64,000 bases of DNA from Janthinobacterium sp. 1_2014MBL_MicDiv (GCF_001865675.1 NZ_CP011319.1:2046001-2110000), one strand, 5' to 3'. Shown: positions 19,406-28,481, counted from the stretch's first letter. Made by a program: numbers and translations. Notes: generated by a model not told the origin, from the letters alone.

Positions 19406-20238
19406 GCACCATCCTCAATGACCGCGACGCGCTGCTGCAGGTGGCGTCGCCACGCCTGACGGCGCCGGAAGCGGGCGCCTTGCTGGTGTTGTCCGCGGAC
19501 AGTCTGGTGTTTCACGTCGATACGGAAGGAGCCGGGGGCGCCGGGCGTGATCACCCTGACTGATAGGAAACGCTGTTTTTACCGGCAAACGCCAGCCCTT
19601 CGGTTATGTTTCAGACGCCTTTGCGCCTATTTCTGGTTCCGCCGACCCGTACTACATCTACCACATTAACCCGCTACATCCGCCGATGGCGTTTATCCAG
19701 CTTCTTTCGCCACAACGGTTTGCCATCTGCTCCATTTTGAATGTCGGAGCGAATACCTGGGAAATCGTTGTCAGTGGTGCCGTGTGGACTGTCATACCGA
19801 CAGTCCAGTGTTTCTTGCGGCTGGTCGGGCAGGGAGCCTCGGGGCTCGTGGGTGTGCGCATCCGGGACAGCGCGGCAAGCCGGACCTGGGACAGTACGGA
19901 AAAAATGCTCGTCATCCGGCGCAAGCTCGACTGGCCTCGTTTCGCGACACCTCCAAAGGCGGCGCGGTGCAAAGCCAGGCACTGACGGGCATCGGCTCTC
20001 CGTATCTGATGTCCTCTGCCGCGCCCTGCCGCTCCGGGGGAAATGGCGCCAGGCTGAGCAGCGATGCGCGGTTTCGTATTACCGCCTACAGCCCAGGCTG
20101 GACTTTGTCCAACGGTGAGATTTCCAGGCTTTCCAGGGGACCACATCGTTCGTGTATCGGGATGACAATAATTCCGGCTGGAATGCCTTGCCCCAGAGGA
20201 GCGGTGCTACATCATTAACGGTGACGACTACTGAATGA
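19402..20238 (+). pseudogene. Decayed tail-tip (J-like) gene with several frame changes
   Basis: The first 54 codons (STILNDRDALLQVASPRL, then LTAPEAGALLVLSADS) are clearly related to the intact protein encoded at 35561-37501 (INDRDLLLQATSPRYAPS, LLSASSSLFEV). The frame then stops at about 19564. Protein-like sequence continues in other frames: PGAPGVITLT, then GNAVFTGKRQPFGYVSDAFA to RDSAASRTWDSTEKMLVIRR, then LTGIGSPYLMSS to SPGWTLSNGEIS, and finally FQAFQGTTSFVYRDDNNSGW to SLTVTTTE ending at TGA 20236-20238. At least four frame switches are needed to join them. The central part recalls small phage proteins that carry a (G)L.VRDxxG..xxDS motif. Either real decay or clustered sequencing errors explains this. 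Confidence 0.75.
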
Positions 20239-21098
20239 CTTCCATGAAAAATCTTCGCATTATTTACGACAACGCGGCAGACCGGGCAACGCTTGCCACC
20301 TCGACGGCGGCCGGCGACCTGGCGGCCGGCAATCTGCAAAGCGATATCAAGACCGACATCTATCGCTCGACGGGGACGCGGGCGACTTTTGTCCTGTCCT
20401 GGCCCGTGGCCGAACGCATCGGCTGCGTCGCCTTTCCATTTACCAATCTGACTTCAGGCGGTGCCATGCGCGTGCGCCTGTATGCCATGCCGGGCGATGG
20501 CGCGCCCGTGCTGGACACCGGCTGGGTGCGCGCGTGTGCACCGGCGCCGTTCGCGCCGCGCGACTTCGGCATTCTGCCGCTTGCCTTCAATGCCTATCGC
20601 TGGGGGGGCGTGGGCACCTGGGGCGGTGGCGGCGGCGCCGCGGCAGTGGCGTGGTTCGACCCGGCGCGGGGCCGGCACATGGTCATCGACCTGGACGATG
20701 GGCAGAACCCGCAAGGCTACCTCGAGGCTGGCCGCCTGGTGGCGGGCGACTATTGGTCGCCGCAATGCAATGCCGATTATGGCGCCGGCCTGCAGAACCA
20801 GGATAGCAGCGCGCATTTTCGTAACGAGGCGGGCGACTTGCTGACGCAAAAGGGAAACACGAGCAACAAGCTGACCCTGCAGCTCAGCCACCTGCAGGCA
20901 GATGACCGCATGCGCCTGGCGCGCATCCTGCGCGACAACGCCAAGCATACGCCCATGCTGGTCAGCCTGTTTCCAGAAAACCCCGATCCCGTGCTGGAGC
21001 AGGAATACACCGTGTACGGCAAGGCCAGCAATCTGGGCGCCGTGACGACACCGTATTTCGGCACTTATGCCTTTCCACTTGAAATCGAAGGAATTTGA
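20235..21098 (+). CDS. Tail-associated protein, paralogue of 34332-35162
   Basis: The 287-residue protein begins MTSMKNLRIIYDNAADRATL; the second Met (20244) aligns exactly with the start of its paralogue (MSHLRIIHDNAADRATL) and may be the true start, while the ATG at 20235 overlaps the preceding TGA. Shared blocks include the middle W-rich region, YLEAGRLVAGDYWSPQ and the ending TPYFGTYAFPLEIEGI. It is beta-rich with no signal peptide or enzymatic motif. It lies between the broken tip gene and the fibres, so it probably joins fibres to the tail tip. The presence of two copies in the window, each next to a fibre gene, supports a fibre-linked role. No named family is recognised. Confidence 0.7.
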   Translation: MTSMKNLRIIYDNAADRATLATSTAAGDLAAGNLQSDIKTDIYRSTGTRATFVLSWPVAERIGCVAFPFTNLTSGGAMRVRLYAMPGDGAPVLDTGWVRACAPAPFAPRDFGILPLAFNAYRWGGVGTWGGGGGAAAVAWFDPARGRHMVIDLDDGQNPQGYLEAGRLVAGDYWSPQCNADYGAGLQNQDSSAHFRNEAGDLLTQKGNTSNKLTLQLSHLQADDRMRLARILRDNAKHTPMLVSLFPENPDPVLEQEYTVYGKASNLGAVTTPYFGTYAFPLEIEGI

Positions 21099-22898
21099 AT
21101 GTCCAAGAAATTTTATCCAGGCCAGCTCGATGTCGTCGAGAAACTCAACCAGATGGATGACGCGTTTGCGGCGGGGCCGTACAACGCCTTGCCCTTGACT
21201 GGTGGCACGATGACTGGCCCTATCACGACGCCCAGCTTTATCACCATGGCGGTACGGGGCCCGGGCCAGCAGCAAAATGTTGGTCTGAGCAATGGCTGGT
21301 GGCGTGTTGCCAAGTTCAATGTGGCCGCCTTGGGTGGCGAAGCCACTATCCGGATTTCCGGCGCGACTTCTTATTCCTCATATGAAACTAGCTCCAATGG
21401 CATCGAAACGGTGATCTTGCTGCGCTGCGATAACGACGGCAAGATTCGTGGCTCCTGGTACAGCACCGGCGATGGCAAGCATGCCGATATCCAGGGGGTC
21501 AGGATAGGCAGCGATGGCGTCATCTATGTGGGCGCGGTGCAGTTTTCCACGCTGTCCTGCTATATCGACTCAAATATGTGGTTTCAGCAAAAGCTGGAAT
21601 TCCTGGGCACCGAGCCGCCCAAGGATTCGTGGGATGCCATCGCGGTGTATGCACTGAGCGTTGCTGGTGCACCAGCCATGACAGTGCGGCCGGGAGCCGT
21701 CGAGTTGCAGACTAATTCGACGTTGAATGGTCCTAAAACCATCCATGCAGGCTTACGCGGCGGACAGCAAAGCAGCCTGTCGGTGCCGAACGGCGGCAAT
21801 CCATTGTTGGCAAACACATATTACGAAGTGGGCGCGCTGGGTGTCGGCGGCATAGCCGGCGCTGCGTTTCCCGGCCGCTTCCTCTGGTCCACCTCCGCAG
21901 GCACCGGCAGCCTTTATTCTCAAGGCTACAAGATGAATCTGCGGGCCTGGGACGAAAGCAGCGCTAATTTTTCCGCACCGTTGCTGGGTATCACCGGCAC
22001 AGGCCAGGTGGCGTGGCCGGGCAATATGCGCTGCGGTCCCGCCTCCACGAGCGCGGCGGCGCGCGACCTCCATACGATTTACAAGGATACGACACCGGCG
22101 GGAGAGATACTGTACGTGGGCCGCACCGGCGAACCGGCGACGGCCACCCTGGCGGTGCTGGCTGGTGCCGGCACGGCATCATGGGCGGGGAGCACCGCCG
22201 TGCTGTATGTGGGCATCCAGACTACCGGCCGCAGCATCAATGCCGCCGGCACGATCAATGCCAGTGGCGCCGATTATGCCGAATACATGTTCAAGGCCCC
22301 TGCATGCGGCAGCGTCGCGGCAGGACAGGTGATCGGCGTCGGCGCGGATGGCAAGCTTACCGATCGCTGGGCTGACGCCATTTCGTTTGCCGTGAAATCC
22401 ACCGATCCCTGCATGGTGGGCGGCGACAAATGGTCGCAACAGCTTGGCCAGCGTCCTGCCTCCGTGACGCGTGTCCTCGATGGCGTCGAATCGCAGCTGG
22501 TCAGCGAGGCGCAAGCTGCCGTTGATGCCATCTATGACGGTCTGACGCTGGTCTCGCCGGCTATTCCGGCCAGGCCCGCTGCGTACCGCGAAGTCGCCTT
22601 GCCTGGCGAAACGGACGAAGAGTGGGCGGCGCGTCAGGCACCGGGCCTGGCCTTTGACCAGGCACTCGAAGCGTTGCGCCAGACGGTCGACCGTATCGCA
22701 TTTGCCGGCCAGGTGCCCTGCAATGTCCAGGGTGCCGTTCCCGGCCAGTTCATCGTGCCGGTACAGGATGGCGAAGGCATTGCCGGCATCGCCGTCAGCG
22801 AGGAGGATATGTCGCTCCAGCAATATATGCGCGCCATCGGCAAGGTCATCGCCATCGAAGACGACGGCCGTGCGCGCATCGTCGTCAAGGTCGCCTGA
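21099..22898 (+). CDS. Tail fibre protein 1
   Basis: The 599-residue protein has a short attachment-like N-terminus (MSKKFYPGQLDVVEKLNQMDD), a TGGTMTGPI motif common in phage fibres, a long variable beta-rich shaft and a conserved C-terminal module. That module, starting at INASGADYAEYMFKAPACGS near residue 385 and ending IEDDGRARIVVKVA, is shared with fibre 2 (23015-24868) and with the remnant at 35162. The DYAEY segment resembles C-terminal intramolecular chaperone or G2-peptidase-like domains of fibres, though I cannot confirm autocleavage. The start follows the previous stop directly. It should determine which cells the tail binds. A terminator hairpin follows. Confidence 0.82.
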   Translation: MSKKFYPGQLDVVEKLNQMDDAFAAGPYNALPLTGGTMTGPITTPSFITMAVRGPGQQQNVGLSNGWWRVAKFNVAALGGEATIRISGATSYSSYETSSNGIETVILLRCDNDGKIRGSWYSTGDGKHADIQGVRIGSDGVIYVGAVQFSTLSCYIDSNMWFQQKLEFLGTEPPKDSWDAIAVYALSVAGAPAMTVRPGAVELQTNSTLNGPKTIHAGLRGGQQSSLSVPNGGNPLLANTYYEVGALGVGGIAGAAFPGRFLWSTSAGTGSLYSQGYKMNLRAWDESSANFSAPLLGITGTGQVAWPGNMRCGPASTSAAARDLHTIYKDTTPAGEILYVGRTGEPATATLAVLAGAGTASWAGSTAVLYVGIQTTGRSINAAGTINASGADYAEYMFKAPACGSVAAGQVIGVGADGKLTDRWADAISFAVKSTDPCMVGGDKWSQQLGQRPASVTRVLDGVESQLVSEAQAAVDAIYDGLTLVSPAIPARPAAYREVALPGETDEEWAARQAPGLAFDQALEALRQTVDRIAFAGQVPCNVQGAVPGQFIVPVQDGEGIAGIAVSEEDMSLQQYMRAIGKVIAIEDDGRARIVVKVA

Positions 22899-22917
22899 GT
22901 ACGGCAATCCAATGTGG

Positions 22918-22939
22918 CCCGCTTCGGCGGGTTTTTTTT
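22918..22939 (+). terminator. Intrinsic terminator after tail fibre 1
   Basis: CCCGC/GCGGG stem with a TTCG tetraloop (22918-22931) followed by eight T. It separates the two fibre genes. Confidence 0.8.
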
Positions 22940-23014
22940 CGCCTGTGGCGTCCGGTTTTCCAGGCGACCTCCAACCCAGGTGCCAGCCAATAACAATGAA
23001 GTCGAGGAATTGAA

Positions 23015-24868
23015 ATGGGTGATTTTTTTTACTATGGACAGAAGGATACGATCCAGCGCCTGAACGAGCTGGCCGGGCGCGGCGCCGTGGTGGCGTCGTA
23101 TGCGCCGAAGGCAGGGATGTCGCCGCTGGGAGGACCGAACGGGTTTATGGATCCGGGCTGGATTGATCCCAATACTTCGATTGTGACCGCAAGCCCTATC
23201 AGTGTGGGCGTAACAAATAAATCGGGTTACTCCTACATCGGGCAGAACTTCCCAACTGGACTTTGGTATCGTATTGCCACATTTTCTGCTGATACAGATA
23301 GCAATGCACAACACCTGCGAATCGACGGCGTCTTGAACGACAACTGGGCAGCCGCTTTGAGCACTCCTTTTGTGATCTTGCTGGGCGTCAGGGGAGGATT
23401 TTATTACGACGCCACGTTTAACGGCATTGTCCCGACTAATATGAGGATACAAGTTTATCTTCAGGCGAACGGCACATATGAGGTATACCTGAACGCGAGA
23501 GCGTCAACGTATGGCACCGCCTCCTTCAATATGTTGGGTTTTACGACAACAACATACGCGAATCCTGCCTCTGTAGCAGCAACGCCAGCCGGAACGCTTG
23601 TCTATGATTCCGGCAATTCAGCAGCCTATCCGCCGCGCCAGCGAGGTATATCAAAAAACGGAACCAACGCGGCTCCGGCAATCGCGACACAGCTTAATGC
23701 AGGACTGTTTATTGGCGACTGGACGGCCGGCGGAGCCTACCTTCTTCCATGCCCTGCGGGTACGCCTGCTGGGCAAGTCAATAGTATCGCTGCCCTTGGC
23801 ATCGGGGGACTGGCCAACTCTTATTCTGCGGGAAATTTTGGCTGGTTTGTTTCCGGACGGCATGGTGTTGAATCGTCTGACAAAGACGGATTTCGCCTGA
23901 CATTGAGGGCCTACGCCAAAGATTCCAACACGACTTCCGCGGACATTGCGCGATTTCAGGGCAATGGCCAGGTGTATGTGCCCTTGTTAAAAGCGGGCAG
24001 CTCCAACATTGGGCCGCAACACAATATCAGCCGCAACGTTGCCGAGGGAGATCCGGTTTTGTACGTTGGCACCGATGCCGGCGCCTATCCATCCGTATGG
24101 ATCGTTGCGTCAAATGGCCAGGCCGGATGGTCGTTTTCACCCGCAGTATTGTCTGTTGGTAAAAATAGTACAACAAACCGCAGTATTAATGTCCCCGGCA
24201 CGGTGAATACTAATGGCAACGATTATGCCGAGTATATTTTCAAAAGCCACACCTGCGGAATCGTCGCTCCTGGCCAGATTGTCGGCATCACCGCTGACAA
24301 TGAAGTCACTGACAGGTGGAACGGTGCAGTGATGTTTTCGATCAAGTCTACGGCCCCCTCGTTCGTCGGTGGCGATTCGTGGGGCACCGACATCGGGTCG
24401 CGCCCGTTGGCACAGGCTGGAGCCGAGCCGACCCAGCCTGTGCGTCGTGAGGACGTGCGCATGCAGCAGCCAGTTCCCGATTCCAATCCACCGGCATATG
24501 AAGATGTGCTCACCGAGCCCGGCGACACCGAAGACGAGTGGATCGAAAAGCAGGCTGTCTTCGCAGCTGCGCTGCTTGCCCACCATGCCGCTGTAAAGCA
24601 GGACGCCGAAGCCATGGCCGCCTTTGACGCAGCCCTGGAAGCCCGGCGTCAAAAGGTCGACCGCATCGCCATCGCCGGTCGCGTGCCGGTGAACGTGCTG
24701 GGCGCGCAGCCTGGCGACTACATCGTTGCGGTGCAGGATGGTGTCGGCATCAAGGGCCTCGCCGTGCACGAGGACGACCTGAGCGACAGGCAGTACCGCA
24801 TGGCGGTCGGGCGCGTGATCTCGATCGAGCCCGATGGCAGGGCCTACGTGATGGTCAAGGTCGTGTGA
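23015..24868 (+). CDS. Tail fibre protein 2
   Basis: The 617-residue protein shares the fibre C-terminal module with fibre 1 (NGNDYAEYIFKSHTCGI, then the ending DGRAYVMVKVV) but has an unrelated shaft of lower GC content, the mark of fibre-module exchange. Its N-terminus, MGDFFYYGQKDTIQRLNELA followed by GRGAVVASYAPKAG, is related to the decayed fibre at 35162. Codons 3-6 contain a run of eight T (GAT TTT TTT TAC), a possible slippage tract that could switch the fibre off. A GAGGAA site precedes the ATG. Two fibres of different specificity in one tail locus suggest either two simultaneous receptor specificities or alternative use. Confidence 0.8.
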   Translation: MGDFFYYGQKDTIQRLNELAGRGAVVASYAPKAGMSPLGGPNGFMDPGWIDPNTSIVTASPISVGVTNKSGYSYIGQNFPTGLWYRIATFSADTDSNAQHLRIDGVLNDNWAAALSTPFVILLGVRGGFYYDATFNGIVPTNMRIQVYLQANGTYEVYLNARASTYGTASFNMLGFTTTTYANPASVAATPAGTLVYDSGNSAAYPPRQRGISKNGTNAAPAIATQLNAGLFIGDWTAGGAYLLPCPAGTPAGQVNSIAALGIGGLANSYSAGNFGWFVSGRHGVESSDKDGFRLTLRAYAKDSNTTSADIARFQGNGQVYVPLLKAGSSNIGPQHNISRNVAEGDPVLYVGTDAGAYPSVWIVASNGQAGWSFSPAVLSVGKNSTTNRSINVPGTVNTNGNDYAEYIFKSHTCGIVAPGQIVGITADNEVTDRWNGAVMFSIKSTAPSFVGGDSWGTDIGSRPLAQAGAEPTQPVRREDVRMQQPVPDSNPPAYEDVLTEPGDTEDEWIEKQAVFAAALLAHHAAVKQDAEAMAAFDAALEARRQKVDRIAIAGRVPVNVLGAQPGDYIVAVQDGVGIKGLAVHEDDLSDRQYRMAVGRVISIEPDGRAYVMVKVV

Positions 24869-24890
24869 CATCGTGGCCATCTCTCCCCAA

Positions 24891-24910
24891 CCCGCTCCGG
24901 CGGGTTTTTT
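24891..24910 (+). terminator. Intrinsic terminator after tail fibre 2
   Basis: CCCGC/GCGGG stem with a TCCG loop at 24891-24904, followed by six T. It separates the fibre genes from the lysis cassette, which starts 26 bases later. Confidence 0.78.
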
Positions 24911-24935
24911 CATTTCCACCACCTGAAAGGCAACC

Positions 24936-25364
24936 ATGGCCATCGAAACCACCGCCGCCGGCGGCGCACTGATCAAACTGTTTGGCGTGCCCGTGCTGGC
25001 CGGCGCCGCCGCCACCTCGCTGGGCTTCATGTTCATGTGGCCCCAGTCGACGAAGGAGGCGTTCATCCGCTTTTGCTCCAGCATCATCATTTCCACCTTT
25101 CTCGGTCCGTTGCTCGTGGCGGCCGTGCTGTCCTGGTGGCCCAGCCTGTTCGATAGCGCGAAGACCGTGGCAGGCCTGTATGGCGGCGATCCTGCCACGG
25201 GCTTTCTCTTCATCGCCGCACCGCTGATGGTGGCGGCCGGCTTGCCCGCCTGGTGGGTGCTGGGCGCCTGCGTGCGCTGGTTCGACAAGCGCCGCGGCAA
25301 GGATATCGGCGAACTGGCGGCCGATGCGGCCGCTGTCGTCAAGGATGTGCGAGGCGTGCTGTGA
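24936..25364 (+). CDS. Putative holin
   Basis: The 142-residue protein has three hydrophobic segments (residues about 16-36, 43-68 and 88-115) and a charged C-terminal tail (DKRRGKDIGELAADA), the size and shape of a class I-type phage holin. It is the first gene of a four-gene lysis cassette whose members overlap by 4 bp: holin, GH19 endolysin, inner spanin, outer spanin. A holin would form holes in the inner membrane, letting the endolysin reach the cell wall so that assembled tails are released. Identity rests on topology and neighbours. Confidence 0.75.
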   Translation: MAIETTAAGGALIKLFGVPVLAGAAATSLGFMFMWPQSTKEAFIRFCSSIIISTFLGPLLVAAVLSWWPSLFDSAKTVAGLYGGDPATGFLFIAAPLMVAAGLPAWWVLGACVRWFDKRRGKDIGELAADAAAVVKDVRGVL

Positions 25365-25876
25365 CAGGCGCCCAATTGATACAGATCATGCCGCTGGCCG
25401 GCCATCGCGCTAACCTGTTCCTGGCGTACTTGAATGCGGCGATGGCGGAATTCGGCATTAATACGCCGCTGCGCCAGGCGGCGTTCCTGGCGCAGGTGGG
25501 CCACGAGTCTGGCCAGTTGCGCTATGTGCGCGAACTGGCCAGCGGAGCGGCGTACGAGGGACGTGCCAATCTCGGTAATGTCGTCGCCGGCGACGGTGTG
25601 CGTTTCAAGGGCCGCGGCTTGCTGCAGGTGACGGGACGCGCCAATTATGCGGCGTGCGGCGTGGCGCTGGGGCTCGACTTGCTGGCCAGGCCGGATTTGC
25701 TCGAGCAGACGGCCTATGCCTGCCGCTCGGCGGGCTGGTTCTGGCAATCGCGTGGCTTGAACGGACTGGCCGATGCGGGCGACCAGGAAAAGGTGACGCG
25801 CCGCATCAATGGCGGCGTCAATGGCCTGGCCGAGCGCCTGGCCCTGTACCAGGCGGCGCGCAAGGTGCTCGCATGA
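25361..25876 (+). CDS. GH19 (chitinase-like) endolysin
   Basis: The 171-residue product matches glycoside hydrolase family 19 phage lysozymes: QVGHESGQLRYVRELASG with a catalytic glutamate at residue 49, then YEGRANLGN and VRFKGRGLLQVTGRANYAACG, and a C-terminal RRINGGVNGLAERL block. It cleaves peptidoglycan glycan strands. The start is the GTG at 25361, which overlaps the holin stop (GTGA). An in-frame ATG further upstream lies inside the holin gene and gives an implausible Arg-rich N-terminus. No signal peptide is seen, so it depends on the holin for export. Confidence 0.9.
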   Translation: MTGAQLIQIMPLAGHRANLFLAYLNAAMAEFGINTPLRQAAFLAQVGHESGQLRYVRELASGAAYEGRANLGNVVAGDGVRFKGRGLLQVTGRANYAACGVALGLDLLARPDLLEQTAYACRSAGWFWQSRGLNGLADAGDQEKVTRRINGGVNGLAERLALYQAARKVLA

Positions 25877-26199
25877 AGCCGCCATTGGTCGTGCTGGCCA
25901 TGCTGCTGTTGCTTGGGGCGGCCGTGTTTTCCGCCCAGCGCTGGGGCCGCGAGGCGGGCCGTGCCGCCTGCACCGTGCAAGTAGAGGCGATGCAAGCGGC
26001 GTCGCGGCGCCAGAATGATGCCTTGAAGGTGATGCGCGAGGAGGGCGCGCGCCGCTCTGCGCGGGTCCAGCAGGCGCTGGCCGGTGCGCAGGCCGGGCAG
26101 GCGGACGCGCAGGCGGCTGCGGCCCGCATCCTCGCGCTGCAGCCCGATGGCGACGCCTGCCGCGCGGCCGAGGCATTGATCGCCAGCGAGTTGCCATGA
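25873..26199 (+). CDS. Rz-like inner-membrane spanin
   Basis: The 108-residue protein has an N-terminal transmembrane segment (PLVVLAMLLLLGAAVFSAQ) and an Ala/Gln/Arg-rich periplasmic helix, the form of i-spanins. Its ATG overlaps the endolysin stop and its own stop overlaps the next gene, so expression is coupled. With the lipoprotein that follows, it would bridge inner and outer membranes and complete lysis. Sequence similarity is not expected in this family; topology and position are the evidence. Confidence 0.78.
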   Translation: MKPPLVVLAMLLLLGAAVFSAQRWGREAGRAACTVQVEAMQAASRRQNDALKVMREEGARRSARVQQALAGAQAGQADAQAAAARILALQPDGDACRAAEALIASELP

Positions 26200-26513
26200 A
26201 GCCGTCGATGAGGCCATCGTCCAGGAGGGCACCAGACGTATCCGGCGTATCAGGCTCGCCGCGCGATGGCCTTCTGTTTGCCTGCCTGTTGTTTGTTGTC
26301 TTGCTCAGCGGCTGCGCGGCAGGGCCAGCGGCGCCGGAAATGTGGCCGGTAGCTCAGCCGTGCATCACGTCGCGCCCAGTGGCGCCGGCCTTGCCGCCGG
26401 TGCCGGCCCGCGGCATCTTTGTGCAAGTGCAAGCGCTGCTGGCGCGTGAACACTTGCATGCCGCCTATGCACGGCAACTGGAGGCGCTGCTGGATGCTTG
26501 CGCCAGCAACTGA
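26196..26513 (+). CDS. Rz1-like outer-membrane lipoprotein spanin
   Basis: The 105-residue product has an N-terminal basic region, a hydrophobic stretch and a lipobox LLSGC with the modified cysteine at residue 40, followed by a Pro-rich mature part (PVAPALPPVPARG) typical of Rz1 proteins. The leader is longer than usual; a start further downstream is not available as ATG, so the N-terminal arm may be real. It overlaps the i-spanin stop by 4 bp rather than being embedded in it. It is the last recognisable gene of the tail locus. Confidence 0.75.
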   Translation: MKPSMRPSSRRAPDVSGVSGSPRDGLLFACLLFVVLLSGCAAGPAAPEMWPVAQPCITSRPVAPALPPVPARGIFVQVQALLAREHLHAAYARQLEALLDACASN

Positions 26514-27002
26514 GCAACTGAGCCGCTGGACTTCCATTTTCTGGATTTTTGCTTTCAGTTGTCTTCTGGCGCATGACGCCTGACAAAATCGTAGCGAGCA
26601 GAAGCAAGGCTTGGCCCCTCCGCTGGATCAAGAAGCACGACTGTACGAAGGTCGGGGGACGCCGCGTCAGTGAGCATCGCAGATCGTCAATTCCACATGC
26701 GGCAGGTTTTCATAGCGCATAGCGGTTCTTGGCCCACCTCCTGCCACCGGCTGGTGCGAAGGGCGCGCTGGCATGCCAGAAAACAGTGCGTCCGGTGCCT
26801 GACGTTGCGATGGTGACGGGTTTTCGCACAATGGCTGTATACAATTGGCCTGGCACGAAGCGTGCATGGCTTTCCTTGCCTGTCCCATCTCAAGGAGCTT
26901 CGCATGTCTCATCCGCCGCTGTCGTATTCCTGTCGTCCAGCATTCCTTTCCGCATCTATCCCCGACCATCGCGGTTGTTGCATGACAGGAATGGGAGCGT
27001 AA
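26514..27002. other. Gene-free right boundary of the tail locus / permease upstream region
   Basis: I see no supported gene in these 489 bases and no integrase or att-like repeat. A short palindrome TGTATACA lies at 26836-26843 within CTGTATACAATTGG, the kind of half-site pair used by GntR-family regulators, about 160 bp before the permease start. AAGGAGC at 26892-26898 precedes a short ORF of no evident merit. The permease has GGGAGCG before its ATG. Confidence 0.4.
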
Positions 27003-28481
27003 ATGGCCTCGCCCCGCTTGAAGTCCATCCACCGCCGCAGTGCCGGCGCCACCGTGCCAGCCATATCGCCTGTCGATGAAATACTGCCTGCCGGCAAGCT
27101 ATTTACCCTGGGGCTGCAGCATGTGCTGGTCATGTATGCGGGCGCCATTGCCGTGCCCTTGATCGTGGGACGTGCTCTTAAACTGTCGCCGGAGCAGGTG
27201 GCGGCGCTGATCAGCGCCGATCTGTTCTGTTGCGGCCTGGTGACCCTGATCCAGTCGCTGGGACTCGGCAAATACTTCGGTATCCGCCTGCCCGTGATGA
27301 TGGGCGTGACCTTTGCCGCCGTCAGCCCCATGCTGGTCATGGCCGGCGATCCCGCCCTGGGCATCACCGGCATCTTTGGCGCCGTGATCGGCGCCGGCGT
27401 CGTCTCCATGCTGATCGCCCCCTTCATCAGCCGATTGCTGGCGTTGTTTCCGCCCGTCGTGACGGGCAGCATCATCGCCGTGATCGGCGTGTCGCTGATG
27501 CGCGTGGGCGTCAACTGGGCCATGGGCGGCCCGCCGACCATGGCGCAAATTGCCGACCCCGCTTTCGTCAAGATGGCCGCTGCTGCCACGGCGGCCGGCT
27601 TGCCTGCGCCAGCCGGGCCCGCGCCCATGATCGCCAATCCCGGCTATGGCGCGCTGGACAACATGGGTATCGCCTTCTTTGTGCTGGCCGTCATCTTGTT
27701 GGTGGCCAAGTATGGACGCGGTTTCCTGTCGAATATCGCCGTATTGATCGGCATCATCGCGGGCATGGCCCTGTCATTCGCGCTGGGCAAGGCCGATTTC
27801 GCCAAGGTAGCCAGCGCCCAGCTGTTTGCCATTGTCACGCCGTTCCAGTTCGGCATGCCCACGTTTGACCTGGTCGCCATCGTCACCATGAGCCTGGTGA
27901 TGATCGTCGTCATGATCGAATCGCTGGGCATGTTTCTGGCGCTGGGCGACATGACGGACAGGCGCATCACGCAAGCCGACATCAGCCGCGGTCTGCGGGT
28001 CGATGGCCTGGGCACGTTGATCGGCGGCATCTTCAACACCTTCCCTTACACCTCGTTTTCGCAAAACGTGGGCCTGGTGGGCGTGACGGGCGTGCGCAGC
28101 CGCTGGGTCTGCGTCGCGGCCGGCATCATTTTGCTGGTGATGGGCGTGATCCCGAAGATCGCGCAGGCGGCCGAAGCCGTGCCCGCGTTCGTGCTGGGCG
28201 GGGCAGGGCTGGTCATGTTCGGCATGGTTGCCGCCACAGGCATCCGTATCCTGGCCGGCGTCGATTACAAGAGCAATCGCAACAACCTGCTCATCGTGGC
28301 CCTGTCGATCGGCTTCGGCATGCTGCCCCTGGTGGCCGAGCAATACGCGCAGCACATGCCGAAAGCCCTGTCGCCGCTGTTGCATAGCGGCATCTTGCTG
28401 TCGGCCATCGTTGCCGTGCTGCTGAACCTGTTCTTCAACGGGTTGGTGTCAAAGGAGGAAGCGCAGGACAAGGCCAGGTAG
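27003..28481 (+). CDS. NCS2 family nucleobase (xanthine/uric acid type) permease
   Basis: The 492-residue integral membrane protein belongs to the nucleobase:cation symporter-2 family. Visible features are an N-terminal LGLQHVLVMYAGAIAVPLIV segment, RLPVMMGVTFAAVSPM, the helix ending PPVVTGSIIAVIGVSLM, and TSFSQNVGLVGVTGVRSR, the family signature near the eighth or tenth helix. This subgroup transports xanthine or uric acid with protons. About 12-14 membrane segments are present. It is monocistronic between the tail locus and tRNA-Leu, and a TGTATACA palindrome upstream may be an operator. The precise substrate cannot be read from the sequence. Confidence 0.88.
   Translation: MASPRLKSIHRRSAGATVPAISPVDEILPAGKLFTLGLQHVLVMYAGAIAVPLIVGRALKLSPEQVAALISADLFCCGLVTLIQSLGLGKYFGIRLPVMMGVTFAAVSPMLVMAGDPALGITGIFGAVIGAGVVSMLIAPFISRLLALFPPVVTGSIIAVIGVSLMRVGVNWAMGGPPTMAQIADPAFVKMAAAATAAGLPAPAGPAPMIANPGYGALDNMGIAFFVLAVILLVAKYGRGFLSNIAVLIGIIAGMALSFALGKADFAKVASAQLFAIVTPFQFGMPTFDLVAIVTMSLVMIVVMIESLGMFLALGDMTDRRITQADISRGLRVDGLGTLIGGIFNTFPYTSFSQNVGLVGVTGVRSRWVCVAAGIILLVMGVIPKIAQAAEAVPAFVLGGAGLVMFGMVAATGIRILAGVDYKSNRNNLLIVALSIGFGMLPLVAEQYAQHMPKALSPLLHSGILLSAIVAVLLNLFFNGLVSKEEAQDKAR

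Noticed and set aside
10360..26513. Complete prophage
   Set aside because: No integrase, head, portal or terminase genes and no att repeats are seen; the tailocin reading fits better.
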